A stretch of DNA of 35,416 bases from Tannerella sp. Lineage in GTDB: Bacteria > Bacteroidota > Bacteroidia > Bacteroidales > Tannerellaceae. The DNA is taken from NCBI GenBank assembly GCA_031272455.1, contig JAISTS010000048.1, positions 1 through 35,416 of the forward strand. The letters are read 5' to 3'. Positions within the stretch are counted from its first letter, which is position 1; each line of letters starts with the position of its first letter. Made by a program: the position numbers and the translations under genes. Of the stretch, positions 15,754 to 24,164 are shown piece by piece. A model generated the notes under the pieces. It was given only the letters and a program-made list of their open reading frames with translations, was not told the origin of the DNA and did no database searches.

Positions 15754-17286
15754 ATGAAACGAAATAAGTTAATGGCATTGCTTATTGCAAGCCTCGTATC
15801 GCTGTCGGGCATATCCCTTTTTGCTCAAAACAAGAATGCCCGCATCAAGATTGACATCGAAAGGCAAACAGGTGCGATCGATAAAATGGTTTACGGCAAT
15901 TTTGTCGAGCACCTCGGTCGATGTATCTACGGTGGACTTTACGAACCCGGATCCCCGCTTTCGGATGAAAACGGTTTCAGGAAAGATGTTCTGGAAGCCA
16001 CGAAAGATTTGAATGTCCCGATTGTTCGTTGGCCCGGCGGAAATTTTGTTTCCGGATACCACTGGGAAGACGGCATCGGACCTAAAGAAAACAGGCCTGT
16101 ACGCATCGACTTGGCTTGGGGATATCGTGAAAATAACAGTTTCGGAACGGATGAATTTGTAGAATGGTGTCGAAAAGCCAACACAGAGCCATATTTTTGT
16201 GTGAATATGGGAACGGGAAGCATGGAAGAAGCCCGCAACTGGGTCGAATATTGCAACGTGGAAAAAGGGACTTATTATTCTGATCTGCGGAGGAAAAACG
16301 GCTATGAGAAACCGCATAAAGTCATCTACTGGGGATTAGGAAACGAGATTGACGGCGAATGGCAAATGGGACATAAAAATGCTGAAGATTATGGCAAATT
16401 CGCTCTGGAAACTGCCAAACTGATGAAATGGATCGACCGCGACATCAAACTTGTGGCTTCCGGTTCCAGCAACTACGGCGCCGATTGGACGCATTGGAAC
16501 CGGACCGTGCTGAATTACTTGAAAAATGAAATTGATTACATCTCGCTACACCATTATACGGGCAATCGCAACGACAATTATTACGATTTCCTCGCTTCTA
16601 CCCGCACAGCAGAAAAAGCCATTGAGGTTACTGAAGGTTTGATTCGCGAAGTGATGACCAAAACGCGACGGAATACGCCTATCTATATCGCTTTTGATGA
16701 ATACAATGTGTGGTACCGCGCACAGGGTAATGAAGGTAATGAAGAAGTCTATAATCTTGAGGATGCACTGGTGGTAGCTACTTACCTCAATGCCTTCATC
16801 CGGAACGCGCATATTGTGAAAATGGCTAACCTCGCGCAACTGGTTAATGTAATCGCTCCGATTTTCACTTCGCCCGAAGGATTGTGGTATCAGACGATTT
16901 TCTATCCGTTGCAGCTGTTTGCCGGACATTGTTATGGAACTGCCTTGCAGTCGTTTGTCGATTGCGATACCTATCAGTCGGGGCAGGAAACGATACCCTA
17001 TCTGGATGTCTCCTCTGCCTACAATCAAGAAACAAACGAATTGATTGTCAATGTAGTAAACAGACACAAAGACAATGCCATCAGGACGGACATCCTGAAT
17101 CAGACCGGTCGCTTCAAGGACACTGCTACGATTTATGAAGTCAACAGCGCAAACATCAAGGATGAAAATTCTGCCACCCAACAAGCGGTGAAGACAAAAA
17201 CGAAAACCCTGCAAGTGAAAGGCGACAAGCTGACTTACGACTTTCCGGCACATTCGTTCACGATGATAAAAATTGCTTTGCAGTAA
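15754..17286 (+). CDS. GH51 alpha-L-arabinofuranosidase
   Basis: Retaining glycoside hydrolase that releases terminal alpha-L-arabinofuranose from arabinan or arabinoxylan. The 510-residue protein has a signal peptide (1-25, ending LFAQ), so it is periplasmic or exported. The (beta/alpha)8 barrel carries the acid/base Glu in GLGNEIDGEW (E198) and the nucleophile Glu in FDEYNVWY (E316). The family markers RWPGGNF and GMxxE-type N-terminal segments (VYGNFVEHLGRCIYGG) are clear. The C-terminal ~130 residues form the usual beta domain. No SusC/SusD or regulator lies nearby, which is unusual for a Bacteroidetes polysaccharide-use gene. Its base composition looks lower in GC than the propeller genes on either side, and it has its own promoter, so it may be an insertion. 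Confidence 0.95.
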   Translation: MKRNKLMALLIASLVSLSGISLFAQNKNARIKIDIERQTGAIDKMVYGNFVEHLGRCIYGGLYEPGSPLSDENGFRKDVLEATKDLNVPIVRWPGGNFVSGYHWEDGIGPKENRPVRIDLAWGYRENNSFGTDEFVEWCRKANTEPYFCVNMGTGSMEEARNWVEYCNVEKGTYYSDLRRKNGYEKPHKVIYWGLGNEIDGEWQMGHKNAEDYGKFALETAKLMKWIDRDIKLVASGSSNYGADWTHWNRTVLNYLKNEIDYISLHHYTGNRNDNYYDFLASTRTAEKAIEVTEGLIREVMTKTRRNTPIYIAFDEYNVWYRAQGNEGNEEVYNLEDALVVATYLNAFIRNAHIVKMANLAQLVNVIAPIFTSPEGLWYQTIFYPLQLFAGHCYGTALQSFVDCDTYQSGQETIPYLDVSSAYNQETNELIVNVVNRHKDNAIRTDILNQTGRFKDTATIYEVNSANIKDENSATQQAVKTKTKTLQVKGDKLTYDFPAHSFTMIKIALQ

Positions 17287-17340
17287 AAAACGTAAGGAAA
17301 TGATACTAAATACAATAATTGCTTATTAAAACGGACGAAT

Positions 17341-18549
17341 ATGAAGAATATTTTTGTACTTTTATTGCTTTGCGCAAGTTGCACGCAGGTCGCTATTAAC
17401 GAAAATTCGCAGTGGCGCGGCGCCGACCGTTCGGGGTTTTACAAGGAGACGGGCTTACTGAAAGAGTGGCCAGCTGACGGACCGCAAATGCTGTGGAGCA
17501 TCGACGGGCTGGGCGAAGGCTATACCTCTGTCGCCGCCGCCAACGACAAGATCTACATTACCGGTATGATCGACAGCACCGGCTATCTGTATATCATTGA
17601 TACGCAGGGCAATCTGCTGCAAAAGAAGGAGTATGGCTTTGAGTGGAACACCAACTTCAACGGGGCGCGCTCGACGGTTTGCGTCAACGACGGCAGGCTG
17701 TACATCTTTTCGGGTCGGGGCGTGCTCTACTGCTTCGACGAACCGACGCTCGACCTGCTCTGGTCGAAGGATATACAAACGGACTTCGACGGCACAAACC
17801 TGATGTTCGGGATGACGGAATCGCCTCTTATCGTGGGCGAGACGCTATACCTGACCCCCGGCGGCAAGGAAAACAATATGGTGGCGCTCAACAAAGCTAC
17901 GGGCGAACTGATATGGTCGTCAACGGGCATCGGCAAGCCATCAACCTACTGTTCGCCGCAGTATATCAACGATTTGAAGACCCCGTTAGTGGCTACTTGC
18001 ATCGACAGCAGCCTTGTGGTGTTCAACGCCTCGACGGGCGAGAAGCTGTGGGATGTCGAGCAAAAAAGCCCGCACGGACACAATCCCAACACTCCGATAT
18101 ATGAGAAAGGGCTACTGTTCTGCGTGTCGGGCGGCGGCTTCGGCTCAGTGCAATACCGCCTCAATCAGGACGGTACGATAGCCGAAAAGACATGGACCAA
18201 CGAGATGGACAGCAAGCACGGAGCGGCGGTCAAAGTGGGCGATTACGTTTACGGCTCGGGCGAGAGAAACCGCTACTGGTACTGCATCGACTGGCGCACG
18301 GGCGAGACGAAATATAAGGATAACGCCATAGGCGTGGGCAATATCATCGCCGCCGACGGGATGCTGTATTGTTACAGCGACAAGGGCGAACTCGCTCTCG
18401 TTGAGGCTACTCCCGAAAAGTTCAATATCAAGGGGCAGATGAAAATCACGCTCGGCACCAACCAGCACTGGGCGCATCCCGTGATATATAAGGGCGTGCT
18501 CTACCTGCGTCACGGCGATACCTTGATGGCTTTCGATATTAAGGGATAA
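17341..18549 (+). CDS. PQQ-like beta-propeller lipoprotein (propeller 2)
   Basis: A 402-residue lipoprotein: short signal with lipobox LCASC and the lipidated Cys at residue 14. The mature part starts with the family entry motif WRGADRSGFYKETGLL and is followed by repeated blades such as ALNKATGELIW, VFNASTGEKLW and CIDWRTGET. It is the most planctomycete/verrucomicrobia-like of the propellers in wording of the entry motif (family knowledge from memory). It probably faces the periplasm, or the cell surface if exported by the lipoprotein pathway. It begins the tightly packed part of the locus; no promoter is obvious in the 54 bases before it, so it may be transcribed from the GH51 promoter or from a promoter I cannot see. 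Confidence 0.88.
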   Translation: MKNIFVLLLLCASCTQVAINENSQWRGADRSGFYKETGLLKEWPADGPQMLWSIDGLGEGYTSVAAANDKIYITGMIDSTGYLYIIDTQGNLLQKKEYGFEWNTNFNGARSTVCVNDGRLYIFSGRGVLYCFDEPTLDLLWSKDIQTDFDGTNLMFGMTESPLIVGETLYLTPGGKENNMVALNKATGELIWSSTGIGKPSTYCSPQYINDLKTPLVATCIDSSLVVFNASTGEKLWDVEQKSPHGHNPNTPIYEKGLLFCVSGGGFGSVQYRLNQDGTIAEKTWTNEMDSKHGAAVKVGDYVYGSGERNRYWYCIDWRTGETKYKDNAIGVGNIIAADGMLYCYSDKGELALVEATPEKFNIKGQMKITLGTNQHWAHPVIYKGVLYLRHGDTLMAFDIKG

Positions 18550-18567
18550 AATTAAAATAACAGGATT

Positions 18568-19824
18568 ATGTCAAAAAGATTATTGTTTATTGCGTGCTTT
18601 CTGCTGCCGTTGTTGGTTGAGGCGCAGGACTGGGCACAGTGGGGCGGCGCAAACCGCGATGCCGTCGTCAAAGCAACCAATCTCAATTTGGACTGGACGG
18701 ATTCCAAGCCTGCGCTGTTGTGGACATTCCGTCAAGCCGGCGCTGGCTATTCAAGCCCGTCGATATCCGGCACAACGCTATATTGCCAGGGCGCTGCCAA
18801 CGGCAAGGACTTTGCTTTCGCCATTGACACCAAAACGGGCGCTTTGAAGTGGAAACAGGATCTTGGCGCCGAGTATGTTCAGGATCGCGGCAACGGACCT
18901 CGCGGCGCAGTAACCGTTGATGGCGACAAGCTGTATCTTATTCGCGGCGGCGGTCAGATACACTGCATCCAAGCAGCCGACGGCAAGATGCTGTGGCAAA
19001 AGGATTTCACCTCAGATTTTGGCGGCGAGTTGCAGTCGCGCTGGGGTTTCAGCGAATCGCCTTTGGTTGACGGCAACCTCGTCGTCTGCACCCCCGGCGG
19101 CAACAGCGGCACACTGGCGGCGCTCGACAAAAACACGGGCGCAGTCGTCTGGCGTTCAAAGGAATGGACTGATATTGCCGGATATTCGTCGCCCATAGTG
19201 GCTGTCGTTGACGGCGTGAAGCAGATCATCCAGATAGCCAAAAGCGGCGTGGCGGGAGTGTCGGTCAACGACGGCAAACTGCTGTGGAAAGCCGATGTAG
19301 CAGGCAACAAGACGGCGGTCATCCCTTCCCCGATCTATTCGGATAAGGATCATATCGTATTCGTAACGTCGGGCTATGGCGCAGGTTGTGCGGGAGTGAA
19401 ACTCACCAAGTCGGGCGATGTGTTCAAAGCCGAAACGCTTTACGAGAACAAAAACATGACGAACCATCACGGCGGCGTCGTGCTTGTAGGCGATAATATC
19501 TATGGCTTTTCGGACACGGGCGGCTGGACCTGCCAGAGCCTGAAATCGGGCGAGGTGGTATGGAAAGAACGTCCGCGCGAGCCGGGCAAAGGCGCCGTTA
19601 TCTGCGTCAACAATCGCCTACTCTGCCTGAGCGAACGGACGGGAACGATTACCCTTGCCTCTGCCACAACAGATGGATGGAAAGAGTCGGGTAATTTGGA
19701 AATCCCCGAAAGGACGAAAATTGAGACAACGGATAATATGGTATGGACGCATCCGGTCGTCGCCGACAATAAACTTTATATGCGCGACCACGACTTGCTG
19801 TTCTGCTTCGATTTGAAAAAATAA
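18568..19824 (+). CDS. Secreted PQQ-like beta-propeller protein (propeller 3)
   Basis: A 418-residue protein with a cleavable signal peptide (1-19, ending VEAQ). It has the entry motif WAQWGGANRDAVVK and blades AIDTKTGALKW, ALDKNTGAVVW, SVNDGKLLW and SLKSGEVVW. It has no lipobox, unlike propeller 2, which it follows after 18 bases. It shares more wording with propeller 2 than with propellers 4-6 (FGFSESPLV/WGFSESPLV region, TPGG motif, HHGG/KHGA segment), so these two look like a recent duplication with different anchoring. The likely role is an envelope component of the same complex. Confidence 0.87.
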   Translation: MSKRLLFIACFLLPLLVEAQDWAQWGGANRDAVVKATNLNLDWTDSKPALLWTFRQAGAGYSSPSISGTTLYCQGAANGKDFAFAIDTKTGALKWKQDLGAEYVQDRGNGPRGAVTVDGDKLYLIRGGGQIHCIQAADGKMLWQKDFTSDFGGELQSRWGFSESPLVDGNLVVCTPGGNSGTLAALDKNTGAVVWRSKEWTDIAGYSSPIVAVVDGVKQIIQIAKSGVAGVSVNDGKLLWKADVAGNKTAVIPSPIYSDKDHIVFVTSGYGAGCAGVKLTKSGDVFKAETLYENKNMTNHHGGVVLVGDNIYGFSDTGGWTCQSLKSGEVVWKERPREPGKGAVICVNNRLLCLSERTGTITLASATTDGWKESGNLEIPERTKIETTDNMVWTHPVVADNKLYMRDHDLLFCFDLKK

Positions 19825-19851
19825 ACGTTCGCGAATAGAACGTCAACAGGC

Positions 19852-21270
19852 ATGCGTAAAAAACTTACCATAATAACAGCCTCTGTAATAGTCGTTTACA
19901 CGGCAATTATTGTGGCGTGGCATTTATATGCGCCGTCGCGACAGTTTGCGTTGCAGGTTCCGGGCGCCGATAACCGTCCGCCCGAATCAGCCCGTAAAGC
20001 CGACGATGTGCGTATAGGCGAGTTTTTTATGCGATACGAAACTGAGACAAGCTCATTGACCGGCAAATGGACGTGCTTTCGGGGTAACGATATGTCGAAC
20101 ATCATCCATACGAGCGACAAGATAGCTTACAGCGGCGACGATTATGCCGAAATCTGGGGAGTAACTACGGGCGAAGGGCATGCTGCGCCGGTGATATACA
20201 ACGGAATGGTCTATTTTCTGGATTACGACGAGACGCTCAGTTCGGATATGCTGCGCTGTTTTTCGTTGGAAACGGGCAAGGAGCAGTGGCGACGCTGGTA
20301 TCGCGTCCCGATGAAGCGTAATCACGGCTTTTCGCGTACGGTGCCGGTCGTGTCCGACGATTATATCATCACCCTCGGACCGCAGGGGCATTTGATGTGC
20401 TGTCATCCAGTGACGGGCGACTTGAAATGGACGCACGATCTGCAAAGCGAATACCAAACCGAAGTGCCGTTCTGGTACACCGGTCAGTGTCCGCGCGTTG
20501 ACGACGGGATACTTATTGTCGCTCCGGCAGGCGACGAAACGCTGCTGGCGGGCATCGACTGCAATACCGGCGAGACGGTCTGGCAAACGCCCAACACGCC
20601 GAAGTTCAAGATGTCGCACTCGTCTGTAACGCCAATGACCATTCACGGCAAGAAGACCTACGTCTATGCCGGCATCGGCGGCGTTTGCGGCATATCCGCC
20701 GAACCGTCCGACCGCGGCACGCTGTTATGGCATCAGACCAAATGGCAGCCTTCGGTCATCGCGCCTTCGCCACTGCATCTGTCGGGAGGTAACATCTTCC
20801 TCGTCGCGGGATACGGCGCTGGTGGAGCGTTGATGCGGGTGGATCTCGCAGGCAATAAATGGACGGCGGTGATTGTCGAACAGTATAAGGCAAACGAAGG
20901 CTTGTCGAGCGAACAGCAGACGCCAATACTTTATAATAACTTCATTTATACTGTATTACCGAAGGACGGCGGCAGTCAGCGCGGCAAATTGGTGGTCTAT
21001 GCGCCGACGGATCTGCACAATCCCGTCTGGTCGTCGGGCGCCGATGAAAGGTTTGGTCTGGGACCGTACGTCATCATCAACGACCGCATTTTTGTGCTAA
21101 AAGAAGACGGCGAGCTGTATGTTTATAAAATCGAGAACTCGCGCAGCCTGCTATTGGAGCGCAAACAGCGTATCATGGATGGCGTTGACGCCTGGGGATC
21201 GATGGCTTATGCCGACGGTATGCTCCTCGTGCGCGATGCCAATAACGTTAAATGTTTAAAGATAGGATAA
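19852..21270 (+). CDS. Membrane-anchored PQQ-like beta-propeller protein (propeller 4)
   Basis: A 472-residue protein with one N-terminal membrane anchor (about residues 5-26, no cleavage motif) and a ~40-residue linker before the propeller. Blades include CFSLETGKEQW, CCHPVTGDLKW and GIDCNTGETVW. The neighbouring cysteines (residues 183-184) lie in a blade and not in the adjacent-disulfide context of quinoprotein alcohol dehydrogenases. The propeller faces the periplasm. The gene lies 27 bases after propeller 3 and 17 bases before the Tat-type NHL propeller. Confidence 0.86.
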   Translation: MRKKLTIITASVIVVYTAIIVAWHLYAPSRQFALQVPGADNRPPESARKADDVRIGEFFMRYETETSSLTGKWTCFRGNDMSNIIHTSDKIAYSGDDYAEIWGVTTGEGHAAPVIYNGMVYFLDYDETLSSDMLRCFSLETGKEQWRRWYRVPMKRNHGFSRTVPVVSDDYIITLGPQGHLMCCHPVTGDLKWTHDLQSEYQTEVPFWYTGQCPRVDDGILIVAPAGDETLLAGIDCNTGETVWQTPNTPKFKMSHSSVTPMTIHGKKTYVYAGIGGVCGISAEPSDRGTLLWHQTKWQPSVIAPSPLHLSGGNIFLVAGYGAGGALMRVDLAGNKWTAVIVEQYKANEGLSSEQQTPILYNNFIYTVLPKDGGSQRGKLVVYAPTDLHNPVWSSGADERFGLGPYVIINDRIFVLKEDGELYVYKIENSRSLLLERKQRIMDGVDAWGSMAYADGMLLVRDANNVKCLKIG

Positions 21271-21287
21271 CAAAATAATAAAGCAAA

Positions 21288-22274
21288 ATGGAAAATATCT
21301 CACGTAAAAAGTTTCTGCGTACATTCGGTACGTTGCTTGCAGGCGGAGGTGTTGCCGGTGTAACGGGAGTGGTTGCAAGCAAGGGATTTGCACCCGTCAG
21401 CCACGCCGAAGCTGAGATAGACGAAGCCGCTGCATACATATCGCCTTACCGCCGGATCGCCGATTTTGAAGTCGATGGCGCTATCGAAGCCTTCGACGAA
21501 TACGGGGGTAAACTGTATGTGGCGACTACCGGAATTATCTCGACGACAGACAGTTACGGCAAGTTGCTGTCGTCGTTTGCCTCGACAGATGTCCCTGTTC
21601 GCGATATGGAGGTTGATGAGGCGGGAATTTGGCTCTTGCATCCCAAAGCCGTCAGCCTGTATTCGTTCGACGGCGTTCGCGTTCGCGGATGGGAGGCTTG
21701 CAGCGAGTTGTCGGACTACTGCGCTTTTGCGCTTGCGGGCGATTTTGTCTATGTTACCGATCGGGAACAAAAGAATATCGTCAAATATACCCGCGAGGGC
21801 GGCTTGGTAAAGTTTATCGACAGTCCTAACCGTTTTATCATCCCCAGCCGCACTTTCGGCATCAGTTATGCCGCCGGAATGCTCTACTGTTCCAATTCGG
21901 GCAGGCATCAGATTGAGAAATTCACGCTCGACGGCGAATATGCGGGCTGTTTTGGGGCGCCGGGAAGCAAGCCGGGTGCGTTTTGCGGTTGCTGCAATCC
22001 CGTTCATCTCACCTGCACCGAGACGGGCGAAATCATCACTTCGGAAAAAGGCATCCCGCGCATCAGTTGTTACAGCGCCGATGGCGTCTTTCGCAGTATC
22101 CTTCTCGACGGCAAAGCCTTGGGCGGCGGCTTCACGGCTTACGAAGCCAAAGTGTCGGGCGACAGGATTTTTGCGGCGGGCAAAAACAAGGTAACTTATT
22201 ACAGATACGACTCCCAGCTTGCGGCAGTTGGCGCATGCGCCGATTGCGGGGTCGATTGCGGACTCAGGACTTAA
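21288..22274 (+). CDS. Tat-type NHL-like beta-propeller with CGCCNPVH motif
   Basis: A 328-residue protein. The N-terminus has a Tat-like signal, SRKKFLRTFG (residues 5-14), with the twin-arginine pair replaced by Arg-Lys, then a hydrophobic stretch (15-31). The rest reads as an NHL-type six-bladed propeller rather than a PQQ-like one. A striking CGCCNPVH (C233, C235, C236, H240) and a C-terminal CADCGVDCG (C317, C320, C324) are good candidates for binding a metal or an Fe-S centre, or for a disulfide. From memory, NHL proteins with a GCCNP motif occur next to NosR-like Fe-S genes in Planctomycetes and Verrucomicrobia too. Export through Tat would let it fold with its cofactor first. Function: inferred partner or electron carrier of the two genes that follow. 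Confidence 0.78.
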   Translation: MENISRKKFLRTFGTLLAGGGVAGVTGVVASKGFAPVSHAEAEIDEAAAYISPYRRIADFEVDGAIEAFDEYGGKLYVATTGIISTTDSYGKLLSSFASTDVPVRDMEVDEAGIWLLHPKAVSLYSFDGVRVRGWEACSELSDYCAFALAGDFVYVTDREQKNIVKYTREGGLVKFIDSPNRFIIPSRTFGISYAAGMLYCSNSGRHQIEKFTLDGEYAGCFGAPGSKPGAFCGCCNPVHLTCTETGEIITSEKGIPRISCYSADGVFRSILLDGKALGGGFTAYEAKVSGDRIFAAGKNKVTYYRYDSQLAAVGACADCGVDCGLRT

Positions 22275-22285
22275 CCATATATAAT

Positions 22286-22840
22286 ATGTATAGTAAAATA
22301 GACAGGAAGCGTTTTTTGAAACTGTGCGGCTCGGCGGTGGCGGGAGCGGCGGTGGTGTCGCTGACAGGACTTGCCGCCAAGCGGATGTACGGGCGCAAGG
22401 GCGATGTGTTTTGGCAGATCGACCCGTCGAAATGCACTTTCTGCGGACGCTGCGCCACCGACTGCGTGCTGACCGTCTCGGCTGTAAGATGTATCCACGC
22501 CCATCGCGTATGCGGCTATTGCGACCTGTGCGGAGGCTATTACCGCACTAACGTCAAAGACCTGAACACTGCCGCCGAGAATATGATGTGTCCGACGGGC
22601 GCCATCGAACGCAAGTATGTCGAAGACCCGTATTTTGAATACACCATCGACGAGAGCCTGTGCAACGGCTGCGGCAAATGCGCCAAGGGCTGCAACTCCT
22701 TTGGCAACGGCTCGCTCTACCTGCAAGTCAAGCAGGAGCTGTGCAAGAACTGCAACGAATGTAAAATCTCGAAAGTCTGTCCGTCGGGCGCACTTACGCG
22801 CGTTACGGCAGATCGGGTTTATATGTTGAAAGACGGATGA
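22286..22840 (+). CDS. Tat-type polyferredoxin, about four [4Fe-4S] clusters
   Basis: A 184-residue Fe-S protein. The signal DRKRFLKLCG (residues 6-15) is a Tat motif with Arg-Lys instead of Arg-Arg, followed by a hydrophobic stretch (16-31). Cysteine sets are C50-C53-C56-C60, C69/C76-C79-C82 with C102, C126-C129-C132-C136, and C153-C156-C159-C165. This resembles the FdhB/HybA/NrfC-type electron-transfer subunits with four cubanes, without their usual C-terminal anchor. It should lie on the outer face of the inner membrane. It starts 11 bases after the NHL gene and is followed by the NosR-like membrane protein, its likely electron partner. The ATG at 22286 is chosen because it begins the signal; a longer upstream extension has shadow composition. 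Confidence 0.88.
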   Translation: MYSKIDRKRFLKLCGSAVAGAAVVSLTGLAAKRMYGRKGDVFWQIDPSKCTFCGRCATDCVLTVSAVRCIHAHRVCGYCDLCGGYYRTNVKDLNTAAENMMCPTGAIERKYVEDPYFEYTIDESLCNGCGKCAKGCNSFGNGSLYLQVKQELCKNCNECKISKVCPSGALTRVTADRVYMLKDG

Positions 22841-22845
22841 TGGGG

Positions 22846-22873
22846 AATTAAAAATTAAGAATTGAAAATTAAG
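22846..22873 (+). repeat. Two abutting 14-bp AT-rich repeats before the NosR-like gene
   Basis: AATTAAAAATTAAG (22846-22859) and AATTGAAAATTAAG (22860-22873) match at 13 of 14 positions and end one base before the next ATG (22875). They fill most of the 34-base spacer. Similar AATTAAAAATTAAG repeats are common between Bacteroidetes genes. Confidence 0.7.
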
Positions 22874-22874
22874 A

Positions 22875-24164
22875 ATGAAGAGATTATCCGCTGTACGCCT
22901 GTTTACGATTTTTGCGCTGCTGCCTGTTGTGGCGACGGCTCAAAACCGCTTTCCAAAGCCGGATTTCGAGTCGGGCTACACCTATCCCGAGTTCAGCTAC
23001 TATGTGCCCGGCGAGGCGTGGTGGGATATTGTCGATATCTGTTTGCTGGTTTTGATGATGGGCATAGTCGCCTGGGCTGTGCTGCGTCGGCGGCAACGCG
23101 CACCGGTGTTTATCGTGTCGATCGTATCGGTGCTGTATTTCGGATTTTTCCGCAGCGGTTGCGTATGCAGCATCGGCTCCATTCAGAATGTAGCCCTTGC
23201 CCTTGCCGACAGTTCCTATTCGATGCCGCTCACGGTGTTCCTGTTTTTCATTCTGCCGATAGTGTTCACCCTGCTGTTCGGGCGGGTATTTTGCGCGGGG
23301 GTATGTCCGTTTGGCGCCTTGCAGGAATTGGTGAATATCAGGAATGTACGCATCTCGAAAGCGCTGTCGGCTGTGCTCGGTATCCTGCCGTGGATATATC
23401 TTATTTTTGCCATACTTTATGCCGTAACGCGCAGCCGTTTTATCGTATGCCGCTTCGACCCGTTCATCGGGATATTCCGTTTGAGCGGCGATTTCGGCAT
23501 AGTAACGCTGGGCGCGCTGCTGCTTGCCGCCTCGGTGTTCGTCGGACGCCCATTTTGCCGCTTTTTATGTCCCTACGGAGCGCTGTTGAGCCTGTTTTCG
23601 CGGGTGTCGCTGAAACATCTGACCATCACGCCGAAGTGCATCAACTGCGACCTCTGCCGCAATGCCTGTCCGGTCGGCGCTATCCATCCGCCTTACGAAA
23701 ACAAGGTCAAGGAAAGCCGTGCGACGGGAGTGAAACGGCTGCTGGCATATTTTGTAGTCCTGCCGGTGATGGCGGTTACGGGCGCTTTGCTGATGCGCAC
23801 TTCGAGCGATGCGCTGAGCAGCGTGCACAAGGATATAAAACTCTACGAACTGATAAAGCAAAACGAGGCGCATCCGGCTGATGTTTTGCCGATAGATATT
23901 GAAGTCTTTCTGGCGCAGGGCGGCTCGACGGACGAATTGCAGCAGCGGACGGACAAAATCCGCGATGAATTCGCCCTTTATTCGACCATAGCAGGCGCGC
24001 TGATGGGATTAATCATTGCCATTACGCTGATCAACCTGTCGCTCAAACGCACCCGCAAGACCTACGAGATCGACGACGCAGCCTGCGTAAGTTGCGGGCG
24101 ATGCTTTGCTTACTGCCCGCAGAACACTAATCATAACGACACAGGAGATATAACCAATGAATAA
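22875..24164 (+). CDS. NosR/NapH-type membrane Fe-S protein
   Basis: A 429-residue integral membrane protein of the NosR/NapH/CcoG-like group. It has a cleavable-looking signal (1-23, ending TAQ) and several membrane segments. Family motifs: RSGCVCSIG (C96, C98), the two CxxxCP motifs VFCAGVCPFGALQ (C140, C144) and PFCRFLCPYGALL (C228, C232), a ferredoxin-like CxxCxxCxxxCP at C255-C258-C261-C265, and a second at C404-C407-C410-C414. The family passes electrons between cytoplasm or quinone pool and extracytoplasmic acceptors. NosR-type proteins carry a large FMN-binding domain which is missing here; the N-terminal periplasmic segment is short. The 3' end overlaps propeller 5 by 8 bases. Most likely it is the membrane step between the cytoplasmic NADH module and the exported ferredoxin (inference). 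Confidence 0.9.
   Translation: MKRLSAVRLFTIFALLPVVATAQNRFPKPDFESGYTYPEFSYYVPGEAWWDIVDICLLVLMMGIVAWAVLRRRQRAPVFIVSIVSVLYFGFFRSGCVCSIGSIQNVALALADSSYSMPLTVFLFFILPIVFTLLFGRVFCAGVCPFGALQELVNIRNVRISKALSAVLGILPWIYLIFAILYAVTRSRFIVCRFDPFIGIFRLSGDFGIVTLGALLLAASVFVGRPFCRFLCPYGALLSLFSRVSLKHLTITPKCINCDLCRNACPVGAIHPPYENKVKESRATGVKRLLAYFVVLPVMAVTGALLMRTSSDALSSVHKDIKLYELIKQNEAHPADVLPIDIEVFLAQGGSTDELQQRTDKIRDEFALYSTIAGALMGLIIAITLINLSLKRTRKTYEIDDAACVSCGRCFAYCPQNTNHNDTGDITNE

Noticed and set aside
22875-24164. Assignment of the membrane Fe-S protein as NosR of nitrous oxide reduction
   Set aside because: The FMN-binding domain is missing and no nosZ, nosD, nosF or nosY is nearby.
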